This document shows positions 16,599 through 25,673 of a DNA stretch of 48,033 bases, piece after piece. The number at the start of each line of letters is the position of its first letter. Within the stretch, counting starts at the first letter, position 1. A program made the translations under genes and the position numbers. Under the pieces are notes generated by a model. The model did no database searches, was not told the origin of the DNA, and saw only the letters and a program-made list of their open reading frames with translations. The DNA lies in contig JAQBTQ010000019.1 of the NCBI GenBank assembly GCA_027624855.1, positions 1 to 48,033 of the forward strand, written 5' to 3'. Source of the DNA: Bacteroidota bacterium. Its GTDB lineage: Bacteria > Bacteroidota > Bacteroidia > Flavobacteriales_D > Sanyastnellaceae.

Positions 16599-18377
16599 CT
16601 ACCCCATTTCCTCTCCCTCCATTTGAGACCGGCTTAAATCGAGGTACGGTCCGTCCTGAGCAATCAACTCTTCATGTGAACCAATTTGTGCAATTACCCC
16701 GTTTTCGAGAACGACAATTCGATTCGAATGTCGAATTGTGGAAAGCCGGTGAGCAACGATGAGCGAAGTCCTGCCGCGAGTGATAGTCTCTGTAGCTTGT
16801 TGAATCAACCGTTCGCTTTCTGAGTCAATGCTGGACGTAGCCTCATCCAACACCAACACTTTTGGCGCGATAACATATGCCCTCATGAACGCAATTAATT
16901 GACGTTGGCCCACCGAAAGCATAGCCCCGCGTTCCCGAACATTTTGATCCCATCCTTGAGGAAGTTTATCGATGAATGGGGCGGCACCTATGGCCCGGGC
17001 AGCTTCAATCAATTCTTCATTAGAAAACCGATCTTCGTAAAGTGTTACGTTGTTTCGAAGGCTATCGGAAAACAAGAATACGTCTTGCAAAACAATGGCA
17101 ATGTTGCGACGTAAATGATCTAAAGGAAGCGTGGAAATTTCCTTTCCATCAATCAATATTGAGCCTTTTTGATGCTCGTAAAATCGATTGATGAGATTGA
17201 TTATGGTCGACTTTCCAGCTCCTGTCGCACCTACAAATGCTATGGTTTCGCCGGGCTTAATGTGAAATGAAACATCCCGAAGCACCCACTCTTCACCCTG
17301 ATATGCGAACCAAACGCCTTTGAATTCAATTTCACCACGAAATGGCTCTGCTTCATTGTCTTTGAATTCGTCCGATATCGTTTCATCGAGATCCAGCAAT
17401 TTGAACACTCGATCCGAATTGACAATGCCCATTTGTAAAACATTAAATCGATCGGCCAATTGGCGAATGGGCCGGTACAGCATAAAAACGTACAAGATGA
17501 ATTGAAGCAAAATACCCAAGGTCATCCTTTCTTGAATGACATCTTTCATTCCCCACCAAAGCAGTAGGGCCACGCTCGTAGCGGACAACAATTCCACCAA
17601 AGGAAAAAACAGGCTGAACGCCCAAACGGAACGAATATTCGCATCCCGATGTTCAGCATTGATTTTTTCAAACTCCTTCGCTTCGACCTGCATCCGACCA
17701 AAGGCTTGTACAATGTGCATGCCTGTGACATGCTCTTGAACAAACTCATTCATTCGGGCCACTTGGTTCCTGACGTCAACAAACGCTCGTTTGATCACCC
17801 GTTGAAAAATTCTTGTAGCCCAAAGCAATATGGGAATCGGAACCAATACGATTAAAGTCAGTTGCCAATCAACCCATAACATGGTACCTATCACCACAAT
17901 CAAAGCGAGCAAGTCCCCAATGGCGTTCAAAATTCCATTGGAAAAAACGTCTGCAATCCCATCTATGTCGCTGACATGTCGCGTGACAAGCGTTCCCACA
18001 GGGGTTTGGTCGAAATACCTCAATCGAAATCGAGCAACATGACGAAACAACTTTGAGCGAAGATCCAAAGACACTGATTGAGCGACCCAATTGGCCAAGT
18101 ACGTGACTCGATATTGGAGCAACGCTTCGAGACAAAGCATGCCAACCACAGCGAGAAACACATGGAGCAGCAAACGTGCATCTCCCTCAGGAATGGCATC
18201 ATCGACAGCAATTCGAATCAAGGCAGGTCGAATCCAAACCATACCTGACAAGCAAAGCACCAACACACCTGTCAAGATGAATCTTCCTTTGTATGGTTCA
18301 ACTTGACGAAGAACTTTGCGTAGCGTGGCCCCATCAAACACCTTACCTGCAACTTCTGATTTACGCTGTTCAGCCAT
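16599..18377 (-). CDS. ABC exporter, fused permease-ATPase (MsbA/lipid or multidrug type)
   Basis: Half-transporter of 592 residues. Residues 30-330 hold six transmembrane helices of the type I exporter fold. Residues about 350-590 hold the nucleotide-binding domain, with Walker A GATGAGKST near 382 and Walker B VLVLDEATSSID. The switch-His region is VAHRLSTI. The signature is LSVGQRQ near 485 rather than LSGGQ, a known exporter variant. It works as a dimer in the inner membrane; the substrate is unknown. The ATG at 18377 is 3 nt after the truA stop, so it is the third gene of the oxoamine synthase-truA-exporter unit. Confidence 0.87.
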   Translation of the reverse strand: MAEQRKSEVAGKVFDGATLRKVLRQVEPYKGRFILTGVLVLCLSGMVWIRPALIRIAVDDAIPEGDARLLLHVFLAVVGMLCLEALLQYRVTYLANWVAQSVSLDLRSKLFRHVARFRLRYFDQTPVGTLVTRHVSDIDGIADVFSNGILNAIGDLLALIVVIGTMLWVDWQLTLIVLVPIPILLWATRIFQRVIKRAFVDVRNQVARMNEFVQEHVTGMHIVQAFGRMQVEAKEFEKINAEHRDANIRSVWAFSLFFPLVELLSATSVALLLWWGMKDVIQERMTLGILLQFILYVFMLYRPIRQLADRFNVLQMGIVNSDRVFKLLDLDETISDEFKDNEAEPFRGEIEFKGVWFAYQGEEWVLRDVSFHIKPGETIAFVGATGAGKSTIINLINRFYEHQKGSILIDGKEISTLPLDHLRRNIAIVLQDVFLFSDSLRNNVTLYEDRFSNEELIEAARAIGAAPFIDKLPQGWDQNVRERGAMLSVGQRQLIAFMRAYVIAPKVLVLDEATSSIDSESERLIQQATETITRGRTSLIVAHRLSTIRHSNRIVVLENGVIAQIGSHEELIAQDGPYLDLSRSQMEGEEMG

Positions 18378-18380
18378 GGG

Positions 18381-19175
18381 TCAAATCTTCATGAATGATT
18401 TCGACTGCAGCGATTCAAATCCAGGATACACCACTCGATTCAAATACAATCCTTCAGCGGGAGCTGATGCGCCTGCATCAGAGCGCGTTCCATCCTGTAT
18501 GATGGCAATCCATTCATCGAGGGAGGTTCTACCTTGACCCACATCCAACAACGTACCGACTATGGCCCTCACCATATTCCTCAGAAAACGGTTGGCCCTG
18601 ATTTCAAATTCCCATTGATCACCCGCATCGTTGCACCGAAATTCGGCAAACGTCACATTGCACTGGGTGGTTTTCTGATCGGAGCCTGTTTTACAAAACG
18701 CAGCAAAATCGCCCTCTCGAATCAAGTACTTGGCAGCTTCATTCATTTTTGTGAAATCCGTATCGCGCATGATTCGAGCTGATCGGCCCACTAAAAACGG
18801 ATCTTTGTAAGTGTGCATGCGATAGATGTAGCCCCTTTCAATGGCATCAAAACGAGCGTGAAATTTGGAGTCCACTTCAGAAATGCGATGCACCGCTACC
18901 GCAGGTGGGAGCATTCCATTGATTTTCCACGCTGCTTCCTTCCAATCTGAAAACAATTTTGACTTCGAGGAATCCATGGGCCAATCTGCATGCGCTACAA
19001 AATAGGATGCGTGGACACCCGCATCGGTTCGTCCACAGCCCATGATCGAGACCGCTGTTCCAGTAAATACAGACAGCTTTGTTTCCAATTCCTCCTGAAC
19101 AGTAAAGCCATTCGGCTGTCTTTGCCAGCCGTGGTATGACGCACCATCATAGGACAATTCTATCAGGACCCTCAT
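18381..19175 (-). CDS. truA: tRNA pseudouridine(38-40) synthase
   Basis: Isomerizes uridines 38-40 in the anticodon arm of many tRNAs. The protein has 264 residues, normal for the family. The catalytic Asp51 lies in CGRTDAGVHA. Other conserved parts are LSYDGASYHGWQRQ at the N-terminus, FHARFDAIERGYIYRM near residue 105 and RANRFLRNMVRAIVGTLLDVGQGR near 195. The ATG at 19175 is 19 bp after the stop of the upstream PLP enzyme, and the stop is 3 nt before the ABC exporter start. Confidence 0.95.
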   Translation of the reverse strand: MRVLIELSYDGASYHGWQRQPNGFTVQEELETKLSVFTGTAVSIMGCGRTDAGVHASYFVAHADWPMDSSKSKLFSDWKEAAWKINGMLPPAVAVHRISEVDSKFHARFDAIERGYIYRMHTYKDPFLVGRSARIMRDTDFTKMNEAAKYLIREGDFAAFCKTGSDQKTTQCNVTFAEFRCNDAGDQWEFEIRANRFLRNMVRAIVGTLLDVGQGRTSLDEWIAIIQDGTRSDAGASAPAEGLYLNRVVYPGFESLQSKSFMKI

Positions 19176-19194
19176 CGAGGATGATCACCCAAGG

Positions 19195-20439
19195 TTAAAC
19201 CCAAGATGCAATTTTTTCGCTCTTGTATTCTCCAGCAAATAATTTATCCTTCACCGTAGAGAATGTCTCAATCGTGTAGCGAACATCTTCCAAGGTGTGA
19301 ACAGCAGTTGGAATCAATCGGAGCATGATGGTGTCTTTCGGCACAACGGGATACACCACAATGGAGCAGAAAATACCGTAATTCTCTCTCAAATCGAGGG
19401 TAAGGTTTGTAGCCTCTCCTAACCCACCAGACAAAAAGACCGGCGTAACACATGAGTTGGTGACTCCCAGATTAAAGCCCGCATCTCGAAGTCCCGATTG
19501 CAAAGCATTCGCAATGGTCCAAAGGTTTTCTTTGTGCTCTGGTTGATTGCGCAGCATTTCCAGGCGCTTTTGAGCACCGATGACAATCGGCATGGGCAAT
19601 GACTTCGCGAATGTTTGCGAGCGCATGTTGTAACGCAGATAATCTATAACATCCTCGTCCCCTGCCACGAATGCCCCAACGGTTGCCATGGATTTTGCAA
19701 AGGTTCCGAAATAGACATCAATTTGATCTTGAACCCCCTGGGCATCACCCGCACCACGACCTGATTCACCTATGGTTCCGAATCCATGCGCATCATCAAC
19801 AAACAGTCGGAATCCATATGCCGCTTTGTACTCGCAAATCTCCTTGAGTTTTCCTTGGTCTCCAGCCATGCCAAACACCCCTTCCGTTACGACCAAAATG
19901 CCCCCGCCCGTTTGTTGGCAAAGCGCCTTTGCACGATCCAATTGCTTCACGAAAGATTCCATGTCATTATGCTGGAACACAAATCGTTTTCCTTGGTGAA
20001 GACGCACTCCGTCGACCATGCAGGCATGGGACTCTGAATCATAGACAATGACATCATGACGGCTAACCAACGCTTCAATTGCCGATTGGCACCCTTGGTA
20101 ACCATAATTCAAAAGAAAGGCATCTTCCTTTTGCATGAAATCTGCAAGTTGCGATTCCAGTAACTCGTGCTGCGAAGTTTGACCAGACATCATGCGCGCA
20201 CCCATTGGGTATCCCATTCCCCACTCTGCTGCCGCCTCAGCGTCAACTTTTCGAATTTCAGGATGGTTGGCTAATCCCAAATAGTTATTCACTGACCATA
20301 CCAAGACATCTTTGCCTCGAAAAGTCATGCGGTTGGAAATTTCCCCTTCCAATTTTGGGAAGGTGAAGTACCCGTGGCTCTCTCGGGCATGTTGCCCTAA
20401 GGGTCCACGATCATTGCGAATGCGATCGAAAATATCCAA
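19195..20439 (-). CDS. Alpha-oxoamine synthase family PLP enzyme (serine palmitoyltransferase / KBL-like)
   Basis: Protein of 414 residues in fold-type I, the family of serine palmitoyltransferase, 2-amino-3-ketobutyrate CoA ligase and KAPA synthase. His138 (DSESHACMVDG) would stack on PLP. Asp215 and His218 lie in VDDAHGFG, and Lys249 in GTFAKSM is the Schiff-base lysine. Bacteroidota use such enzymes to make sphingolipids, or with cysteate to make sulfonolipids, which fits this phylum better than threonine breakdown. No tdh is adjacent. The start is TTG at 20439: there is no upstream ATG, the conserved N-terminus begins here, and a perfect -7 box sits about 22 nt upstream. It leads the unit with truA and the exporter. 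Confidence 0.82.
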   Translation of the reverse strand: MDIFDRIRNDRGPLGQHARESHGYFTFPKLEGEISNRMTFRGKDVLVWSVNNYLGLANHPEIRKVDAEAAAEWGMGYPMGARMMSGQTSQHELLESQLADFMQKEDAFLLNYGYQGCQSAIEALVSRHDVIVYDSESHACMVDGVRLHQGKRFVFQHNDMESFVKQLDRAKALCQQTGGGILVVTEGVFGMAGDQGKLKEICEYKAAYGFRLFVDDAHGFGTIGESGRGAGDAQGVQDQIDVYFGTFAKSMATVGAFVAGDEDVIDYLRYNMRSQTFAKSLPMPIVIGAQKRLEMLRNQPEHKENLWTIANALQSGLRDAGFNLGVTNSCVTPVFLSGGLGEATNLTLDLRENYGIFCSIVVYPVVPKDTIMLRLIPTAVHTLEDVRYTIETFSTVKDKLFAGEYKSEKIASWV

Positions 20440-20461
20440 AATAAATCGGTGTTTAAAGGCG

Positions 20462-20469
20462 CAAACTTA
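20462..20469 (-). promoter_or_regulatory. -7 box of the oxoamine synthase-truA-exporter unit
   Basis: TAAGTTTG on the minus strand is an exact TAnnTTTG match, 22 nt before the TTG start at 20439. The predicted leader is about 15-18 nt. This placement supports the unusual TTG start. No -33 TTG seen at the usual distance. Confidence 0.5.
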
Positions 20470-20515
20470 CATTCTCTTTCTCAGTTAAAAAGCATTTTTC
20501 GCTCTTCAATCATAG

Positions 20516-20531
20516 AAAATGTGCACATTTT
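20516..20531. promoter_or_regulatory. 16-bp perfect palindrome in the divergent oxoamine synthase/bamD region
   Basis: AAAATGTGCACATTTT is fully self-complementary without a spacer. It lies 47 bp upstream of the minus-strand -7 box and about 85 bp upstream of the bamD start. No T-run or loop suits a terminator, so a dimeric protein-binding site is more likely. The rest of the 178-bp gap is AT-rich, with no gene seen. Confidence 0.35.
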
Positions 20532-20617
20532 AATGATGATTTACACAGATTCTAAAGTTTTCAAATTTGCGTCTCTCTGACGGCATATTTGCTTCAACGG
20601 AATTACCTTCGCGCTCG

Positions 20618-21469
20618 ATGGATCGCAATAGAACTCACCAACTGGTTGCAAACTCTGTTATCACTGCAGCTGTTATTCTGTTGATTACCGGAAGTCTTAC
20701 AACGGGTTGTAGCGAATACAACCAAATCATGAAAAGCACGGACCTCGATTACAAGTACGAGCGTGCTATGGGCTTTCTAGATTCAAATAAATGCTATGGC
20801 GCCTTGCCAATTCTTGAAGAAGTCGTGAGTTTGACAAGGGGAACGGAACGAGCAATCGATGCTCAGTATCACTATGCACAAGCACATCGTTGCGTTGGCG
20901 ATTATTACCTCGCTCGGTACTATTTTAAAATGTTTGCGAAGACGTTTCCCAATGATCCACGAGCCGAACAAGCGCAGTTTGAAAGTGCAATGTGCAGCTA
21001 CCGATTGAGCCCGAAGCCCTCACTGGACCAATTGGAGACGGAGCAAGCAATTGATGAGTTTCAGCTATTTTTGGACCGGTATCCAACAAGTACCTTTCGC
21101 GATACCAGCCAAAAAATAATCAACGAATTAAGGCACAAGCTCGAGGTTAAATCGTTTGAGTCCGCTTATTTATACTACCACACGGAACAGTATAAAAGCG
21201 CGGTCATTGCATTTGAAAACGCAATGAAGGAATTTCCAGACACTCCGTATCGCGAACGCATGCAATGGTTAATCCTTGATAGCCATTACCAATACGCTCG
21301 AATGAGCACGGAAAGAAGGAAATTGGAACGATATAACGATACCATTGAAGCTTTCCTTACCTTTGTGGCCCGATTTCCGGAAAGTCAATACATGGTTGAA
21401 GCGCAAGCCTTGCATGAAAAGTGCCTCCGTGCGATTGATGAACTGGCGATAAATCAAACGACCCAATGA
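20618..21469 (+). CDS. bamD: Outer membrane protein assembly lipoprotein BamD
   Basis: Lipoprotein of the outer-membrane barrel assembly machine, 283 residues. A signal sequence leads to a lipobox-like LTTGC with Cys31 as lipid attachment site; Thr at -3 is a little unusual. The mature part has five TPR-like units: EEVVSLTRGTERAIDAQYHYAQAH, YLARYYFKMFAKTFPNDPRAEQAQFESAMCSY, IDEFQLFLDRYPTS, KSAVIAFENAMKEFPDTPYRE and AFLTFVARFPESQY. This is the BamD pattern. The start is the ATG at 20618; an upstream TTG frame is possible but would move the signal peptide inward. A one-mismatch -7 box CATATTTG lies 26 nt upstream. It is coupled to rpoZ by ATGA. Confidence 0.9.
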   Translation: MDRNRTHQLVANSVITAAVILLITGSLTTGCSEYNQIMKSTDLDYKYERAMGFLDSNKCYGALPILEEVVSLTRGTERAIDAQYHYAQAHRCVGDYYLARYYFKMFAKTFPNDPRAEQAQFESAMCSYRLSPKPSLDQLETEQAIDEFQLFLDRYPTSTFRDTSQKIINELRHKLEVKSFESAYLYYHTEQYKSAVIAFENAMKEFPDTPYRERMQWLILDSHYQYARMSTERRKLERYNDTIEAFLTFVARFPESQYMVEAQALHEKCLRAIDELAINQTTQ

Positions 21470-21828
21470 CCATGAATTTCAAATCCATCAAGGCCGACAA
21501 AACCACGGAAACCCGCGATAACCATGCACTCGAGCAGCAGGGAACCGGCAATTTGTTTGAGACAATTGTAGTGCTTAGCAACCGAAGCAATCAGCTCGCA
21601 GTTGAGATGAAGCAGGAATTGAATGCGAAGCTGGAAGAATTCATCACTCCTACTGATTCCCTGGAAGAAGTGTTTGAAAATCGCGAACAAATCGAAATTT
21701 CTAGGTTTTACGAAAGACTCCCGAAGCCTCATAGCATTGCCATAGCAGAGTTAGGTCAAGATTTGATTGGCATCAACGACCCTGTCAGTGATATTGACTC
21801 CGAGGACGATACTGTAAATCCAGCTTGA
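21466..21828 (+). CDS. rpoZ: RNA polymerase omega subunit, Bacteroidota type
   Basis: Protein of 120 residues. The core ETIVVLSNRSNQLAVEMKQELNAKL followed by EEVFENREQIEISRFYERLPKP is the divergent omega form of Bacteroidota. It usually lies between bamD and coaBC, as here. Omega binds the beta' subunit and aids polymerase assembly. The ATG at 21466 overlaps the bamD stop (ATGA). A second ATG two codons later is possible. The acidic tail after YERLPKP is variable. Confidence 0.85.
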   Translation: MTMNFKSIKADKTTETRDNHALEQQGTGNLFETIVVLSNRSNQLAVEMKQELNAKLEEFITPTDSLEEVFENREQIEISRFYERLPKPHSIAIAELGQDLIGINDPVSDIDSEDDTVNPA

Positions 21829-21853
21829 TCGCTCCGGCGGAAATTGAACCGCC

Positions 21854-23059
21854 ATGCTGAAGGATAAAAAAATTTTATTGGGGATTTCGGGCAGCATAGC
21901 TGCCTACAAATCCGCCTTTCTAGCAAGGGAGTTACAACGTCGTGGTGCCGAAGTGAAGGTCGTGATGACCCCATCTGCAACAGAGTTTATCACGCCACTG
22001 ACACTTGCTACTCTTACCAATCACAGGGTTTACAGCGACTTTACCGAGGACAAAGACACGGGCGAGTGGACCAACCATGTTGAGCTTGGATTGTGGGCAG
22101 ACATTTTTCTGATCGCTCCAGCAACCGCTCAAACCCTCAGCGCTATGGTGAATGGGGCTGGGGACAACTTTTTGCTCGCGGTTCACTTGAGTAGTCGTTG
22201 CCCCGTAATGGTTGCTCCGGCCATGGACTTGGATATGTTTACTCATCCAGCAACCCAGAAAAACCTCAAAACCCTGCAAGATCGCGGTGTTGATGTCATT
22301 GAGCCAGAATCCGGATCGTTGGCATCTGGTTTGGATGGTAAAGGGCGGATGGCTGAACCTGAAAACATTGCCAATCACTTGGAACGTTGGTTCAATGCTC
22401 GGGCCCCACTCCATGGGAAGCGGGTACTCATCACAGCTGGACCGACTCATGAGCCAATCGACGCTGTGCGCTTCCTTGGAAACCGAAGCTCTGGAAAAAT
22501 GGGCTTTGCATTGGCTGAAGCCTTGATCAAAGCTGGCGCGCATGTGCAGCTGATTTCTGGGCCTGTGCAATTATCGCACCCCAAAGGCGTTGATGAGTTG
22601 ATTCAAGTAGAAACGGCTCAAGAAATGTATGAAGCAGCAATTTCGAGGATTGAAAAGGTTGACATTGCCATTGCCACTGCAGCAGTTGCTGATGCCCGAC
22701 CGGCGAACGCTTCACAGAAGAAATTGCATAAACATGAGTTACCTGAGGCGATTCAACTTGAACAAACCCCTGATATTCTGCTCTCTTGGGGTGAGAGGAA
22801 ATCTCCTCATCAAATAATCGTTGGATTTGCTTTGGAAACTGATGATGGGCTTGAAAGTGCTAAGAAGAAATTGAGCCGAAAAAATGCTGACATCATCGTA
22901 CTGAATTCAACGCTTGATCCTGGAGCAGGTTTCGGAACGGACACCAATAAGGTGACCATATTCGAAAAAGGGGGTAAAACACATAATTTTGACTTGAAGT
23001 CCAAATCAGAGGTGGCACAAGACATCGTTAACCTACTATTGAACAAAGTGAAGCCATGA
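21854..23059 (+). CDS. coaBC: Bifunctional phosphopantothenoylcysteine decarboxylase/phosphopantothenate-cysteine ligase
   Basis: Carries out two steps of coenzyme A synthesis. Residues 1-180 are the FMN-dependent decarboxylase CoaC with GSIAAYK, His75 (TNHVELG) and PAMD at 122-125. Residues 185-401 are the ligase CoaB with VLITAGPTHEPIDAVRFLGNRSSGKMG and the KLHK segment near 290. Two positions differ from E. coli Dfp: Asp125 replaces the PxMN Asn125 and Ser158 (LASGL) replaces active-site Cys158. I recall both changes from other Bacteroidota, so I read the enzyme as functional. It is 25 bp after rpoZ and overlaps the next gene by ATGA. Confidence 0.95.
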   Translation: MLKDKKILLGISGSIAAYKSAFLARELQRRGAEVKVVMTPSATEFITPLTLATLTNHRVYSDFTEDKDTGEWTNHVELGLWADIFLIAPATAQTLSAMVNGAGDNFLLAVHLSSRCPVMVAPAMDLDMFTHPATQKNLKTLQDRGVDVIEPESGSLASGLDGKGRMAEPENIANHLERWFNARAPLHGKRVLITAGPTHEPIDAVRFLGNRSSGKMGFALAEALIKAGAHVQLISGPVQLSHPKGVDELIQVETAQEMYEAAISRIEKVDIAIATAAVADARPANASQKKLHKHELPEAIQLEQTPDILLSWGERKSPHQIIVGFALETDDGLESAKKKLSRKNADIIVLNSTLDPGAGFGTDTNKVTIFEKGGKTHNFDLKSKSEVAQDIVNLLLNKVKP

Positions 23060-23970
23060 TGCGAATTAACTATTTGTTGAACCTCTCTTTATTCGCTGTG
23101 CTCACGATTGGAATTAAAGCGGAGTCACATGCACAAGAATTAAATTGTCGCGTTCAGGTCATCGCTCCACAAATTGCCAATGTCGAAGCATCCATTTTTG
23201 AATCTCTTGAGGAGAATATTCAGGAATTCATCAACGGTCGCCGATGGTCCAATGATGAATTTCTTTTTGAGGAACGCATTGAATGCACCATGCAAATCAC
23301 CATCTCGGAAGCCCCGAGTCCTACCTCCTTCCGTGGCAATATTCAAGTTCAAAGTTCCCGTCCTGTGTTTAACAGCGACTACAATTCCGCCATGTTACTT
23401 GTAAATGATGGCGACTTTGAAATTACCTGGGATGGAAGTAGCAACATCCAATTCAGTTTAGACCAATACCGGGACAATCTCTCTTCAATTTTAGCTTACT
23501 ACGCGTACATGATCCTTGGCATGGACTACGACAGCATGAGCCTCGAGGGAGGAACTCCTTACTACTTAAAGGCCCAAACCATTGTTGCAAATGCCCAAAA
23601 CTCTGGTCCTACTGGCTGGAAAGCGAGTCAAGGCCAACAAAACAGGTATTGGTTGGTTGAGAACATGCTTTCACAAACTTTCAGACCAGTTCGCAATTGT
23701 TTGTATTATTATCACAGAATGGGATTGGATCAATTGTTTGATGACGTGGAGCAAGGTCGTTTGGCAATGGCCGACGCATTGATTGAAATGCGCCAAACGC
23801 ACCGGATCCGCCCCTCATCGTATAACCTTCAGCTTTTTTTCCTGGCGAAATCAGATGAGATTTTGAAGGTATTTGGTCCTGCACCAGACGCAGAAAAAAC
23901 CCGTTTGCTACCTGTCTTGAAACAGATGGATCCTGGAAACATTTCCAAATACGATAGCATTCTAGGTTAA
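23056..23970 (+). CDS. porD: DUF4835 family secreted protein (PorD-like, type IX secretion-associated)
   Basis: Protein of 304 residues with an N-terminal signal peptide ending in ESHAQ, about 27 residues from the first Met. The mature part begins ELNCRVQVIAPQI, the hallmark opening of DUF4835. It continues with a beta-rich first half (ERIECTMQITISEA, FRGNIQVQSSRPVFNSDYNS) and ends with a helical stretch (MRQTHRIRPSSYNLQLFFLAKSDEI). This family is annotated in some databases as PorD of the type IX secretion system, but I know of no mechanistic role. The ATG at 23056 overlaps the coaBC stop. Location between coaBC and recN is conserved in Bacteroidota. Confidence 0.85.
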   Translation: MMRINYLLNLSLFAVLTIGIKAESHAQELNCRVQVIAPQIANVEASIFESLEENIQEFINGRRWSNDEFLFEERIECTMQITISEAPSPTSFRGNIQVQSSRPVFNSDYNSAMLLVNDGDFEITWDGSSNIQFSLDQYRDNLSSILAYYAYMILGMDYDSMSLEGGTPYYLKAQTIVANAQNSGPTGWKASQGQQNRYWLVENMLSQTFRPVRNCLYYYHRMGLDQLFDDVEQGRLAMADALIEMRQTHRIRPSSYNLQLFFLAKSDEILKVFGPAPDAEKTRLLPVLKQMDPGNISKYDSILG

Positions 23971-23996
23971 TCCCCTTATTCTGAGCACTATCCAAG

Positions 23997-25664
23997 ATGC
24001 TGAAACAGCTCAAAATCCAGAATTATGCGCTCATCGAATCCTTGGACATTCAATGGATGCCTGGATTAACCGCCATGACGGGAGAAACCGGTTCAGGTAA
24101 ATCCATTGTATTGGGCGCTCTAGGACTTTTACTCGGACAACGAACCGATGCCAGTGCTGTGCGTTCTGGTCAAGATAAATGTTCGGTAGAAGGGGTATTT
24201 CAAGCGACCCATGATATCACCACTTGGCTAGAGGACAATGACCTCGATGCATGGGAAGAAGTCATTATTCGCAGAGAGCTAACCATCCAAGGTCGCAGCC
24301 GCGCATTCATCAATGACACTCCCGTAAAAGCATCAGACCTGCAATCCATTGGGAACCTGTTGGTCGACTTACACGGTCAGGATGGAACCAAACTTCTGAC
24401 TCGTCGAGATTTTCAGATTGAGTGGGTTGATTCGCATGCCAATCACGAGGAGCTCGTAGATAGGTACCATGCTTCCTTTCAAGCTTTCTCTGAAGCTCAA
24501 TCGATGCTATCGGAATTGGAATTACAAAAATCCAAACCCCAAACTGACTTGGATTACATCCAATATCAGCTGAAGGAATTGCATTCTTTGGATCTAGACA
24601 AAAAAGACTGGAACGCTTTATCAGAAGAGCAAGAGATACTGGAGAATAGCACTGAAATCAAGGATTCATTGTATTCGGCGTGGGCATCCATTAATGAATC
24701 AGAAAAGGAAGCAAGTGTCATCGACCGCTTGAAGTACGCACAACGCGCACTAGAAAAAATAAGCACTATTTCTCCCAGCTATGGCGGTTTATTCGAGCGA
24801 ATCCAAGCAGTCCACATTGAGTTAAACGATATTGTTTATGAGTTGGATGCACAAGCGGATGCAGTTGATCACGACCCTCAGCGCTTAGCCGAACTCCAAG
24901 AAATTCAAAATGAATTACAGCGCATGCTTTTCAAGCACAATGCGCCCGATGCTGAAGCATTAAAGTCCCTTGAGATCAGTCTGAAAGAATTGATATCTGA
25001 AGCGGCGACCGTGGAAGAACGATACCTTGTGGCCAAGGAGCATTTAAAAAAGTGCAGAACCGAAATGCTTTCTATAGGATCTGAGCTTTTGGAGAGTCGT
25101 AAGCGAATTGGCGCTTTACTTATTGAACAGGTCCAAGAAAAACTCAAAGCACTGAGCATCGCTCAAGGAAAATTAGAATTTAACTGGACCCTCGCTGAGG
25201 AGCCCGATTATTGGGGCATCGAACAATTGGAAATTTTGTTTTCTGCCAATCCTGGCCATCCGTTGTTGCCAATTCAAAAAGTGGCTTCGGGGGGAGAAAA
25301 AAGCCGGTTAATGTTAGCCATTAAAGCAACTTCAGGACAACGTGACCGAATCATCCCAACCATTATTTTGGATGAAATAGATACCGGGGTGAGCGGTCGT
25401 GTTGCGAAAGAGATGGCAAGTATGATGAGAAAAATGGCCGAAAGCCAGCAAGTGATATCAGTGACCCACTTGCCTCAAGTTGCCGGATCGGCAGACCACC
25501 ACATGCGCGTTTCAAAATCCATTCAAGAAAGCGTCACCAACACCCATGTCCACGCTTTAGATAAAACCCAACGATTAGAAGAGTTGGCTGGTATGTTAAG
25601 CGGTTCTGAAATCACAAGTGCAGCGCTGGAAAATGCTGCAGCGCTTTTGATGCCTTCTGATTAA
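23997..25664 (+). CDS. recN: DNA repair protein RecN
   Basis: SMC-like ATPase of 555 residues for double-strand-break repair. The N-terminal head half has Walker A GETGSGKS at 29-36. A long coiled-coil region at about residues 150-400 follows. The C-terminal head half has signature ASGGEKSRLMLAIK near 430, Walker B IILDEIDTGVSG near 455 and VISVTHLPQVAG near 485. The start is the ATG at 23997, 26 bp after the DUF4835 stop, so it probably ends the bamD unit. It converges on the TonB receptor gene across a 48-bp gap with a hairpin. Confidence 0.95.
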   Translation: MLKQLKIQNYALIESLDIQWMPGLTAMTGETGSGKSIVLGALGLLLGQRTDASAVRSGQDKCSVEGVFQATHDITTWLEDNDLDAWEEVIIRRELTIQGRSRAFINDTPVKASDLQSIGNLLVDLHGQDGTKLLTRRDFQIEWVDSHANHEELVDRYHASFQAFSEAQSMLSELELQKSKPQTDLDYIQYQLKELHSLDLDKKDWNALSEEQEILENSTEIKDSLYSAWASINESEKEASVIDRLKYAQRALEKISTISPSYGGLFERIQAVHIELNDIVYELDAQADAVDHDPQRLAELQEIQNELQRMLFKHNAPDAEALKSLEISLKELISEAATVEERYLVAKEHLKKCRTEMLSIGSELLESRKRIGALLIEQVQEKLKALSIAQGKLEFNWTLAEEPDYWGIEQLEILFSANPGHPLLPIQKVASGGEKSRLMLAIKATSGQRDRIIPTIILDEIDTGVSGRVAKEMASMMRKMAESQQVISVTHLPQVAGSADHHMRVSKSIQESVTNTHVHALDKTQRLEELAGMLSGSEITSAALENAAALLMPSD

Positions 25665-25673
25665 CCGTCAAAC

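Noticed and set aside
16599-18377. LSVGQ signature as sign of an inactive ATPase
   Set aside because: Walker A, Walker B, catalytic Glu and switch His are intact, and G-to-V at this place occurs in active exporters.
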